From JAOUEA01 sp963790335 (GTDB lineage: Bacteria; Actinomycetota; UBA4738; HRBIN12), in NCBI GenBank assembly GCA_963790335.1, contig CAWBOB010000002.1:372001-436000 (forward strand): 64,000 nucleotides of DNA, read 5' to 3'. The translations under genes and the position numbers were made by a program. Of this stretch, positions 8,488-17,391 are shown piece after piece (within the stretch, counting starts at the first letter, position 1; each line of letters opens with the position of its first letter). Below the pieces are notes generated by a model. The model did not search any database. It had not been told where the DNA came from and was given only the letters and a program-made list of their open reading frames with translations.

Positions 8488-9936
8488 TCACGCCTCGTGG
8501 ATGTAGGCGATGTCCTGCTTGAACCCCGTGATGCCCGTGATCCCGGGAACGAGGACGGGCTTGTACGTGAGCTTGAAGTTGTTGGAGATCGACACGTTGG
8601 TCGCCATGACCTGTCCGGCGAACGCGTTCGTGTTCGACATCGTCGCCGTGCAGGGCGTGTAGAAGAACACGTCGACCTGGCTGTTGAAGTTGGTGTTGTT
8701 GCCCACCGTGATGTTGTCGTTGACCGTGCAGGCGGTGGTCTGCCAGGTGCTGACGAAGTGCAGGTGCTTGACCGCTCCCGCGGTGCCGTTCCAGTTCTGG
8801 CGGTTCCCGAAGTTGAACCCCCAGTCGCTGATGACCGCGAGGTTGCCCTTGACCGAGATCGTGTCGTTGTTACCCGGTGTGAAGAGGCAGGCCGCCACTG
8901 GCGCGATGCGCACGGCCACGTTGGTGTAGGCGCTCCCCGGCCAGGTGTTCTTGATCCAGTTGTAGGCCTCCTGGCAGTCGTTGGTGGCCGGCGACGCATC
9001 GTCGTAGATCGAGTCGCCGATGATCGTGTAGCCACTCCCCGTCCAGTTGGCCGCAACGTACGAGATCTGCGGGAAGGTCTGGGTCGGCACCGTGGGCACC
9101 TCGGTGAACGCACTGACCGTGCCGTTGATCGTGAGCCCGCCCGACTGAGTGATGGCCCCGGCCGCCGCCGCGGCGCCTTCGATCAGACCGCCCGGCGAGC
9201 CACCGATCGTGCCGAGCTGCGAGAGCACGCTGCCCTTGACGATCGCAGGGTTCGAGACCGTGACGTTGTCGCGCACCCAGAGGTTCCCCCAGATCGTGGA
9301 GTTGTTCGAGATCGAGGCGCCGCCCTGCGGCACGTAGATGTTGCCCCGGATGTTCGGCGTGCTCGTGATGGTCAGGTCGCCGTTGAGCACGTAGACGTCG
9401 CCGTCGTTGCCGTTGGCGCCGTAGACGTCGAAGTTGTTCGTGAATCCGGTGGCGTTCACGGCCAGGATCGCGGCGCCGAAGCCACCGTAGTTCGGCGTGA
9501 GACGCATCAGCGTCTCGATGGTGCGGGGCGTGTCGCCGCTGACCGTGCCGGTCGAGCTGATCAGCGCGAAGCTCGGGAACGTGGTGTCCGAGAACGACGC
9601 GCACGGCATCACGGTCGCGCCGTCGGCTGCGTAGAAGATCGCCGACGCCTCGAAGGTGGCCACCGCGGGGCCCGTATCGATGTCCTCGATCTTCGTGGCG
9701 CAGCTCATGCCCACGATCGGCGTCGTCTGCAGGTACTGGTACCAGTGGTTCGTGCCGGACTCGGCGGCGTTGACCGAGAGGAGGCGCTGCCGGTCGTACC
9801 CGCTCGCATCGAGGCAGTGCAGGGACTGCGCCACCACGATCGTCGAGAGCATCAGTACGACGAAAGCGACCATCAGCGACACGACCATCGCGACGCCGTC
9901 CTGCCGGCGCAGGTAGCGGTTCAGGTTGGTGATCAT
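8488..9936 (-). CDS. PilX-like minor pilin with large beta-helical domain
   Basis: A 482-aa pilus-associated protein. The N-terminus (ATG 9936, GGAGA upstream) has a short basic leader ending QDGVAMVVSLMVAFVVLMLS, a PilX-type N-terminal segment with a hydrophobic helix at about res 14-36. From res ~150 to ~330 the chain is rich in short Asn/Gly/Val strands (NNSTIWGNLWVRDN, NGDLTITSTPNIRGN), like polymer-forming or right-handed beta-helix proteins. Cys residues are frequent, suggesting disulfides outside the cell. It overlaps the PilW-like stop by 4 bp. Role as tip or minor subunit is inferred from its place in the operon. Confidence 0.78.
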   Translation of the reverse strand: MITNLNRYLRRQDGVAMVVSLMVAFVVLMLSTIVVAQSLHCLDASGYDRQRLLSVNAAESGTNHWYQYLQTTPIVGMSCATKIEDIDTGPAVATFEASAIFYAADGATVMPCASFSDTTFPSFALISSTGTVSGDTPRTIETLMRLTPNYGGFGAAILAVNATGFTNNFDVYGANGNDGDVYVLNGDLTITSTPNIRGNIYVPQGGASISNNSTIWGNLWVRDNVTVSNPAIVKGSVLSQLGTIGGSPGGLIEGAAAAAGAITQSGGLTINGTVSAFTEVPTVPTQTFPQISYVAANWTGSGYTIIGDSIYDDASPATNDCQEAYNWIKNTWPGSAYTNVAVRIAPVAACLFTPGNNDTISVKGNLAVISDWGFNFGNRQNWNGTAGAVKHLHFVSTWQTTACTVNDNITVGNNTNFNSQVDVFFYTPCTATMSNTNAFAGQVMATNVSISNNFKLTYKPVLVPGITGITGFKQDIAYIHEA

Positions 9937-10596
9937 CGGTGGTCTCCGTTCACATGTCGGCTCGGCAGGTCCTGACACAGGTTCGAGGGGTATCCGAACG
10001 CTGTGTTCCTGCCGGTCAGAGCCGCGGTGAAGGTCTGGGTGGCCTCAGGCTGATGCTCGGGGTCAGGGTTCACGCGGAAGCGACCGACAGCGTGCGGCCG
10101 GTGGCATCGAGCACGAACGGCTCTTCGCCTTCGTCGCGGTTGACGATGCCGGTCGCGATGACCTGCCAGTCGGTCGCCGCCGCCTGCATCGAGGGGGGGC
10201 CAGTGCCGATACAGCAGACGCCGTTCGTCATCGACGAACCACGCGGCGCAGCGCGGGTCCTCGTCCCCGCCGAACTGCGCCTGGGTGTAGACACGGAACA
10301 GGTAGCCGGATGCGATCACGCCGAAGGGATCCACGGTGCCCAGCCTCGGCCGACGGGTCGTACAGCAGGTTGCCGGACCGCACCTGTCGGTCGATCGACT
10401 GCAGCATGATGCGGGCGCTGTCACCGAGCTGCGAGCGAACGTCCTGCTCGACGATCGCCCGCTGCATGCTGGCGAGCGTGCTCGTGAACACGAGCATGAC
10501 GACCGACAGGATCGCCATGGCGATCACGAGTTCGGCGAGTGTGATGCCGTCGTCCCGCCGGAGGCGAGCGGAGAGAGAGAGCCCTCGGCCTGTCAT
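9933..10596 (-). CDS. PilW-like minor prepilin (three frame breaks)
   Basis: Minor prepilin with a class III signal: the leader ends RRDDG and is followed by ITLAELVIAMAILSVVMLVFTS, containing the conserved Glu at position 5 of the mature helix. The globular domain continues in other frames: LGTVDPFGVIASGYLFRVYTQAQ, then ATDWQVIATGIVNRDE, then NPDPEHQPEATQTFTAALTGRN, to the stop at 9933, which overlaps the PilX-like ATG. Breaks lie near 10340, 10195 (at a G7 run) and 10085. Joined, the product is about 220 aa. ATG 10596 overlaps the stop of the PilV-like gene. Confidence 0.72.
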
Positions 10597-12411
10597 ATGC
10601 CGAACTCCGGCGGCGGCTCGTAGGAGCTGGCCGCGACGAGCTCACCGAGGTCGACCGTCACGATCACGTTGACCTCTTCGACGCCGTTCACCAGCAGGCG
10701 GTAGTGCACGGTGAGGGCGATCGGGGTCACGCGCCCTTCGGTCTCCAGCTTGATCTGCGCGTTCGTCGGGCTGTTCGTCGAGCTCGTCGTCGCCGCAGCA
10801 GGCGTGATCTCGCTCGCCGTCACCCACACGTCCCACTCGACGGTCTTGCCGGACACGACCTGCGAGGCGGGGTTGCAGGTCACCGCGAGCGAGCTGAGGG
10901 TCGCGTCGGTCACGCCCTTGTTGAGGTAGGCGCCGGCGCTGTAGTAGTGGAAGGTGCCGGCGCTGACCGATGCGGAGGGTGCGGTCGCCGTGCGCTCGCC
11001 GGCGATCGCACGCGCCGTGTCGACGTAGCCCGTGATGCGCATGCAGTAGTTGGTGTCGAGGGTGTTCGTCGTCGACATGCCCGCGGGCGCGGTCATGCCC
11101 GCCGTCGGGAACCCGCCGATCTGGATGGTGCCCACGGTTCGGGTGACCTGCGAGTCGACGAGCCCGTCGTCACCTGCGGTCGCCGACGATGTCGCGCTCG
11201 ACGGTGGCCTTCGCGCTCGCCGAGGGCGCCGCGATCCGCACGATCGTGGCCGGCCCGAGCGCGGCGAGCGCGTGGCTCAGCGGGGCCACGATCGTCGTGA
11301 CACCGCCAGGCGTCGTCTCGACGCCGGTACACGCGAGGCTGTCGGTCTCGCGTGTCCCGGTGGGGGGGCATGCCGACGCGTCGGTGAGCTTCGCCGCCGT
11401 CGACAGCCCGGCTACCGCCGAGTCTCCCGCGGGGACGGTCGAGCTTCGCGCCGATCTCGCCTCCCGCGTCGGGCTGCAGGCGCTCCAGGTAGCCGCCGGT
11501 TCCCGCCGTCGCCGATCCCCCGGCCGTCGCCGTCGAGGCCGTGCCGGGATCGGAGTCGGCGGCCCACAGGGTCTCGGCCAACCCGGCGTCGCTCCGTCCC
11601 GACGAGTCGATGACCTCGACGAACGACGTCGTCGAGCTCGCGTCGAGATCGACGACCTGCTCCTGCTGCATGGCGGCTTCCCCGCCGGGGAGCACCACGG
11701 ATCCCTCCTCGATGTCGACGGCTCCCGCGTGGAACGCGCCGGCGCCGCCCGGTTCGATCGTGACGCTCGACGTGGGAAGGAGCGCCTGCCCGTAGAAGAA
11801 CGGCTGGCAGGGTGCGGCGAACGGATGCGTCGTCGAGCTCACGCACCCGGTCGGCGACCAGACCGACGTCTGCACCCGCACGAGGTTGTTCGTGCCGGTC
11901 GAGATGGCGCCGCCTCCCGCCCACGACACCTGCACGGTCACCGAGTACGGGTTCGCCGTCACGTCGTTGTTCGTGACGTACGTCGCCCACGTCAGAGGTC
12001 CAGCCCGTTGTCGGTCGTGAACGATCCCGTGTGCGGCACGAGCCAGTCCTCGCTGTAGCCGCCCGAGAAGGTCTGGCCGACCAGCTTCTCCCCGGAGCAG
12101 GTGAAGAGCCGGTAGTCGCCGGAGCAGGACTCGATGTTGGGGTCCGAGGTGTACTCCGAGGTGTTGAGCCCCTTGGTGATGGCCGAGTACGGGAGCGCTC
12201 GGATGCCCTCCATGATCTCGTTGGCGTAGCCGGTCGCCTGCGTGCGATCCCGGCCGAACGCGATGTAGCGGAAGCCGATCGTGGCCGTGTAGGCGAGCGC
12301 GGTGAGCGAGCCGAAGATGACGGTGATGGCCACCATCGTCTCGACGATGGTGAAGCCCCGCTCTCCGCGCATGCGTGCGCGGAGCCGTGCGGTCAGCATG
12401 CGTCGAGTCAT
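10593..12411 (-). CDS. PilV-like large minor prepilin (three frame breaks)
   Basis: Prepilin-type protein of about 600 residues after joining frames. The leader RMRGERG precedes FTIVETMVAITVIFGSLTALAY, a pilin helix with Glu5. ATG 12411 has GAAAGG five bases upstream; GTG 12417 is possible. The exported part continues as TWATYVTNNDVTANPYSVTVQVSW, then AVAGLSTAAKLTDASACPP, then VTRTVGTIQIGGFP, to the stop at 10593. Breaks lie near 12000, 11430 and 11190. It is far larger than a standard PilV (about 150-200 aa), so the extra Thr/Ser/Ala-rich domain may be surface-exposed or adhesive. Function is inferred from the prepilin signal and operon position. Confidence 0.68.
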
Positions 12412-12523
12412 CGACACCTTTCACGTGGGCAGAACGGCGACAGCTGTGCCCTATGAACGTCGGCAGGTTCGGGGATGCCCTTGAGCCGCCGAACGGCTCG
12501 TTGGCCGGCCGAGGGAGAACAGG

Positions 12524-12547
12524 AAGGGCGGCCCGCGGGCCGCCCTT
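12524..12547 (-). terminator. Stem-loop after the major pilin gene
   Basis: Inverted repeat AAGGGCGGCC/GGCCGCCCTT with a short loop, 30 bp downstream of the proposed pilin stop and about 110 bp before the PilV-like gene. There is no long U-tract. It could terminate or attenuate pilin transcription so that the major pilin exceeds the minor pilins. Confidence 0.55.
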
Positions 12548-12576
12548 TACTGGTGCTGCTATGCGCTCGACTGTGC

Positions 12577-13082
12577 TTACCAGCTCCGTGGCGCTGCAGC
12601 GCATTGGCGTCGCGTCGCGGCAGTCGTGGTGCTGCCGTAGACGTGCCGCGGTGAATGCCCGCACCGGTCTCGATACCTCGGTGATCCAGTAGCACGTGCC
12701 CGACTCGGACATCGAAGCCGCGCCGACGCGCTCTGCGTCCGTACCAGGTCACGGTCGCTGGCCGCGATGTCGACCTGGTGGCGGCGTGCCCGCGTCGGCG
12801 GTCACTGGCGGCTGTCCATGTGCCGGACGGCTCGATCGCGTCCGCCACCGCCGTCGTGAACCTGACGTAGGTCGCTCGTTGTCGGTGTACGTGCACCTTG
12901 GCTGCGGCCAGAGCGTTGCGAAGGCTCGACTGAGCCGCGCGGTTCTGCGCCCGCTCACGGGCACCGAGGAACGTCGGCAGCGCGATGGCGATCAGGATGC
13001 CGATGATCAGAACGACCACCATCAGCTCGATGAGGGTGAATCCCTGCTCCTCATCTGCGCGCTTCATCAAGCGCTTGAGCAT
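12577..13082 (-). CDS. pilA: Type IV major pilin PilA-like (frame scrambled in C-terminal half)
   Basis: Structural pilin subunit. ATG 13082 follows AAAGGAG by ten bases. The leader MLKRLMKRADEEQG is cleaved before FTLIELMVVVLIIGILIAIALP, the classic pilin helix with Glu5, and AQSSLRNALAAAKV continues it. From about res 75 no single frame is convincing: YTDNE, FTTAVADAIEPSG, SGTCYWITEV and VYGSTTTAAT lie in different frames. The TAA at 12577, just before the hairpin, gives about 165 residues, right for PilA, so I end it there. The exact C-terminal sequence cannot be trusted. Confidence 0.75.
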
Positions 13083-13110
13083 GAGCTGTCAACTCCTTTC
13101 CTTGTGACGT

Positions 13111-13205
13111 GCGCGCCCTGATGGCGCGCGTTCCGTGACGTTGTCGGTCGTTGTCGGCCGCGACCTGAAGCCGGCGGAGGGCTGAATTTCGCCGTCCTCC
13201 GTCGG
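13111..13205 (-). promoter_or_regulatory. pilA leader: two stem-loops and a 10-bp direct repeat
   Basis: The 171-bp gap between pilC and pilA holds, in transcription order, a hairpin at 13205-13171 (nine of ten pairs, probably the pilC terminator), a tandem 10-bp repeat at 13139-13158 (CGTTGTCGGT, then CGTTGTCGGC), and a perfect 7-bp stem with 5-nt loop at 13129-13111 close to the pilA ribosome site. No consensus promoter or known riboswitch was recognised. Confidence 0.45.
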
Positions 13206-13253
13206 GACCTACCAGCGAACGGGTAGCGAGCGGCCGGGGCTCGAGGCTGGGCG

Positions 13254-14467
13254 CTACTTGATCTCGGAGATGATGCCGAACATCGGCATGTAGAGCGCGA
13301 TGACGGCGCCACCGACGCACGCGCCGATGATCGCGATCAGCAGCGGCTCGATGAGCGACGTGAGCGCGTCGACCGCGGCCTCGATCTCCTGGTCGTAGAA
13401 CTGCGCGACCTTGTCGAGCATCGTGTCGACCTGACCGGTCTCCTCACCCACGGCGATCATCTGCACGACCATGGGCGGGAACACCGCGTGCTTCGCGAGT
13501 GGCTTGGCGATGGACTCACCCTCGCGCACGCTCGACTGCACGTCGCTCACGGCCCCGGACACGACCTTGTTGTTGACCGTGTCGGTGACGATGTCGAACG
13601 CCTGCAGGATCGGCACACCGGCCGACAGCAGCATCGCGAGCGTGCTGGAGAACCGCGACAGGGCGGTCTTGTGGAAGAGCGACCCGAAGACCGGCACCCG
13701 CAGCTTGAGTCGGTCGAGCTGCAGCCGGCCGTTCTCGGTTGCCTTGTACCGCCTGATCAAGAACCGCAGGAGGAAGCATCGAAGCCGACGACCATGTACC
13801 AGTAGCTCTTGAACGCGTCGCTCATCATGAGCAGCACGCGGGTCGGCATGGGCAGCGTGCCGCCCAGCTGGCCGTAGATGCCCTCGAACTGCGGCACGAC
13901 GAACAGCAGCATCGCCGACATGATCAGGAAGACGAGGGCGACGACCGCGATCGGGTAGGTCATGGCCGACTTGATCTTGCCGCGCAGGTGCACCTCGCGC
14001 TCGAGCATGGCGGCGAGCTTGAGCAAGGTCGTGTCGAGCGACCCACCCATCTCACCCGACTTCACCATCGAGACGTACAGGTCGTTGAAGACTTTGGGGT
14101 GCTTGCTGAACGCCCCCGAGAGCGAGGCGCCCTGCTCGACGTCGGTGCGGCACGTCGAGAGGGTCTCGCCGAGCAGCTTGTTCTCGGTCTGCTCGGCGAG
14201 GATCGACATCGCCCGCAGGATCGGCAGCCCGGAGTTGATCATCGTGGCGAACTGCCGGGAGAAGACCGAGAGGTCCTTCAGCTTGACCTTGGCCTTCTTG
14301 AGGTTGATCTCGAAGTTGAGGCCCTTCTTCTCCTTGCCCACCTCGAGCGGCGTGTAGCCGAGCTCGCGCAACCGTTGCAGCACGAGCAGCTCGCTGTCGG
14401 CCACCAGCGTGCCGGTGACCGTGTTCCCCGCCTTGTCGCGGACCTTGTACTGGAAGGTCTGAGACAT
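13254..14467 (-). CDS. pilC: PilC-type pilus platform protein (one frame break)
   Basis: Polytopic inner-membrane platform protein (GspF/PilC family) on which PilB and PilT act. It begins MSQTFQYKVRDKAGN at 14467. The first GspF domain runs LSVFSRQFATMINSGLPIL to GEMGGSLDTTL with a membrane segment after it (AVVALVFLIMSAMLLFVV). The second repeat begins ALSRFSSTLAMLLSAGVPILQ and has GEETGQVDTML and a final helix pair. The frame breaks near 13775 (GCTTCCTCC); restoring one T gives DAFLLRFLIRRYK and joins the halves at about 404 aa. It starts three bases after the pilT stop. Confidence 0.92.
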
Positions 14468-14470
14468 GCG

Positions 14471-15649
14471 CTACATCCCGCCCATGACCATGCCGCCGCC
14501 GCCCATGCCGCCGCCCATGTCGATGGCGCCGCCGGGGTCGACCGGACCGGCGCCGAGCGCGCCGCCCATCAGCCGCTGCAGCTCCTCGGGCTCGTGGCAG
14601 CGCTCGAAGGCGAGCTGCTGGCTGATGTGGCCCGCCTTCACGTGCTGGGCGAGCGACATGTCCATCGTCTGCATGCCGAAGCGCCCACCGGCCTGCATCG
14701 CCGAGTAGATCTGGTGCACCTTGCCCTCACGCACCAGGTTCCGGATCGCGGGCGTCGTCACGAGCACCTCGATGGCGGCCACCCGTCCCTTGCCGTCCTG
14801 GGTCGGGATCAGCTGCTGGGTCACCACACCCATCAACGTCGTCGCGAGCTGCACGCGCACCTGCTGCTGCTGGTGGGGCGGGAACACGTCGATGATGCGG
14901 TCGATCGTCTGCGGCGCATCCTGGGTGTGCAGCGTGGCGAACACGAGGTGGCCGGTCTCGGCCGCGGTGATGGCCGTCGAGATCGTCTCGAGGTCACGCA
15001 TCTCACCGACCAGGATCACGTCGGGGTCCTGCCGCAGCACGTGCTTGAGCGCGCTCGCGAACCCGTGCGTGTCGGCGCCGACCTCACGCTGGTTCACGAT
15101 GCAGCTCTTGTGCTTGTGCAGGAACTCGATCGGATCCTCGACCGTCATGATGTGGCCCTTGCGCTCGGTGTTGACGACGTCGACCATCGAGGCGAGCGTG
15201 GTCGACTTGCCCGAGCCGGTCGGACCGGTCACGACCACGAACCCACGCTGGAACCGCGCGAGGTCGGCCACGACCGACGGCAGCCCGAGGTCCTCGATCG
15301 CCTTGATCTCGAAGGGGATCACGCGGAAGGCGGCCCCGATCGCGTCGCGCTGCATGTAGACGTTGACGCGGAACCGGGCCCGGCCGGGCAGCGAGTACGA
15401 CATGTCGAGCTCGAGCTCCTGCTCGAACCGTTCCCGCAGCTTCTGCGGCAGGATCGCGTAGATCATGCCCTGCAGGGCCCGAGGCGAGAGCGCCGGGTAG
15501 CCCTCGATGCGCTCGAGTTCGCCGTGCACCCTGACCACCGGCGGCGCGCCGGCCGTCAGGTGCAGGTCCGAGCCTTCGTGGTCGAGCAGCGCGCCCAGCA
15601 GCTCCGGGATCGGTACCTGGACGTCTGCCTCTTCCTGCACCATGCTCAC
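14471..15649 (-). CDS. pilT: PilT pilus retraction ATPase
   Basis: Hexameric secretion ATPase that depolymerises pili and drives twitching. The intact 392-aa frame has the Walker A GPTGSGKSTT, the Asp box TVEDPIEF, Walker B DVILVGEMRD, the His box FATLHTQDA, and the PilT-diagnostic AIRNLVREGK. The last 30 residues are an unusual Gly/Met-rich tail (DMGGGMGGGG). It follows pilB closely and precedes pilC. Its presence indicates retractable pili rather than only a pseudopilus. Confidence 0.96.
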   Translation of the reverse strand: MSMVQEEADVQVPIPELLGALLDHEGSDLHLTAGAPPVVRVHGELERIEGYPALSPRALQGMIYAILPQKLRERFEQELELDMSYSLPGRARFRVNVYMQRDAIGAAFRVIPFEIKAIEDLGLPSVVADLARFQRGFVVVTGPTGSGKSTTLASMVDVVNTERKGHIMTVEDPIEFLHKHKSCIVNQREVGADTHGFASALKHVLRQDPDVILVGEMRDLETISTAITAAETGHLVFATLHTQDAPQTIDRIIDVFPPHQQQQVRVQLATTLMGVVTQQLIPTQDGKGRVAAIEVLVTTPAIRNLVREGKVHQIYSAMQAGGRFGMQTMDMSLAQHVKAGHISQQLAFERCHEPEELQRLMGGALGAGPVDPGGAIDMGGGMGGGGMVMGGM

Positions 15650-15650
15650 G

Positions 15651-17336
15651 TCACTTCACCACCCTCGCGACTTCCTCGATCGATGTGTTCCCCATGCGGA
15701 CCTTCTCGAGGCCGTCCTCGCGCAGCGTGACCATGCCCTGCTGCACGGCGACGGTCTTGATCGACTCCGACGACGCCCGCTCGATCGTGAGTCGCTCGAT
15801 CTCCTCGGTGATGGGCATGACCTCGTACAGCCCCATGCGGCCGCGGAACCCGGTGTTCCCGCAGGCTGCGCACCCCTGAGGCCTGAAGATCTCGGTGATC
15901 TCCGGCCAGAGCCACTCGGGGTACCCGGCCGCCATCAGCTCGGGCTCGTCGGGGCGGTAGGCGACCTTGCAACGCTCACAGAGCTTGCGCGCGAGCCGCT
16001 GCGCGACGATCGAGTCGATCGCCGAGGCCACCAGGAAGGTCTCGACGTCCATCTCGGTGAGGCGCGTGAGCGCGCTCGGAGCGTCGTTGGTGTGCAGCGA
16101 CGAGAGCACGAGGTGCCCGGTGAGCGCCGCTTCGACGGCGATCATCGCGGTCTCGCGGTCACGGATCTCACCGATCAGCACGATGTCGGGGTCGGCTCGA
16201 AGGATCGACCGCAGGGCGCTCGCGAACGTGAGCCCGGCCTTCGGGTTCACCTGCATCTGGTTCACGCCGGCGAGCCGGTACTCGACCGGGTCCTCGACCG
16301 TGATGATGTTCTTGTCTTCCTCGTTCAGGATGTTGAGGGTCGAGTACATCGTGGTCGACTTGCCCGAGCCCGTGGGTCCGGTGACGAGGATCGCGCCGTA
16401 CGGCTTGCGGAACGACTGCGCGAACCGCTTGTACGGGTCCTCGAGGAAGCCGAGATCCTCGAGCCTCAGCAAGGCCTGCGACTTGTCCAGGATGCGGATG
16501 ACGATCTTCTCGCCGTGCACCGTCGGAAGGCTCGCCAGCCGCAGGTCGAGCTGCTTGCCACCGACCTTCATCGAGATGCGGCCGTCCTGCGGCACGCGCT
16601 TCTCGGCGATGTTCAGCTCGGCCATGACCTTGAGGCGCGAGATCAACCCACCTTGGATGTTCTTCGGCGCCGGCGGCATCGGCTCGTGCAACACCCCGTC
16701 GACGCGGAAGCGGATGCGCACGTTCTTCTCGGCCGGCTCGATGTGCACGTCGGACGCGCGGTCACCGACGGCTTGGGTCATGATCGCGTTCACGAGCTTG
16801 ACGATCGGGGCGTCCTCGAGGGCCGCCTCCATCTGTTGCTCTTCGGTGTCGGCGGAGTCGGCTGCCACGCTCGCCAACGCTTCGACCTGGTTGTCGAGAC
16901 CTGCGTACTTCTGGATCGCGCGCTCGACGTCGGCTGCGGTCGCCACCAGCGGTTGCACGTCGCGGTTCGTGATCGTGCGGATGTCGTCGAGCGCGTAGAC
17001 GTTGGCGGGGTCCGACATCGCCACGAGCAGCTTGCCGTCACGCTCCCCGATCGGGATCGCACGGTAGCGCCTGGCCAACGCTTCGGGCAGCAGCGTGGTC
17101 GCCGTCGCGTCGACCGGGTACTCGGACAGATCGACGAACTCGAGTCCGACCTGCTCGGCGAGGGCACGCACCAGGTCGCCTTCCTTGATCATGCCCATGT
17201 CGATGAGCACGCGGCCGAGGGACTTCGGCGTGCGCTTGTGCTCCTCGAGCGCCGTCTCCAGCTGCTCGGGCGTGATCATCTGCAGCTCGATCAGGATCTG
17301 GCCGAGCTGCTTCGACTTCCGCTTGACCGTCGTCAT
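15651..17336 (-). CDS. pilB: PilB pilus extension ATPase
   Basis: Cytoplasmic hexameric ATPase that powers pilus assembly. The intact 561-aa product has an N-terminal MshEN-type domain (res ~1-150) with two related repeats (LGQILIELQMIT and LGRVLIDMGMIK), then the ATPase core: GPTGSGKSTT, TVEDPVEYR, DIVLIGEIRD and SSLHTNDA. The tetracysteine zinc site is CERC plus CAAC. MshEN domains can bind c-di-GMP (known), but the first repeat here lacks the usual Arg and Gly, so binding is uncertain. pilT follows after a few bases. Confidence 0.96.
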   Translation of the reverse strand: MTTVKRKSKQLGQILIELQMITPEQLETALEEHKRTPKSLGRVLIDMGMIKEGDLVRALAEQVGLEFVDLSEYPVDATATTLLPEALARRYRAIPIGERDGKLLVAMSDPANVYALDDIRTITNRDVQPLVATAADVERAIQKYAGLDNQVEALASVAADSADTEEQQMEAALEDAPIVKLVNAIMTQAVGDRASDVHIEPAEKNVRIRFRVDGVLHEPMPPAPKNIQGGLISRLKVMAELNIAEKRVPQDGRISMKVGGKQLDLRLASLPTVHGEKIVIRILDKSQALLRLEDLGFLEDPYKRFAQSFRKPYGAILVTGPTGSGKSTTMYSTLNILNEEDKNIITVEDPVEYRLAGVNQMQVNPKAGLTFASALRSILRADPDIVLIGEIRDRETAMIAVEAALTGHLVLSSLHTNDAPSALTRLTEMDVETFLVASAIDSIVAQRLARKLCERCKVAYRPDEPELMAAGYPEWLWPEITEIFRPQGCAACGNTGFRGRMGLYEVMPITEEIERLTIERASSESIKTVAVQQGMVTLREDGLEKVRMGNTSIEEVARVVK

Positions 17337-17391
17337 GGCCGTCCTTGCGTAGCGCGACGTTCAGGCCCGGTGCGAGCCCGGCCTCAGGACT

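Noticed and set aside
13083..13253. c-di-GMP riboswitch upstream of pilA
   Set aside because: The hairpins do not match the GEMM core as I know it.
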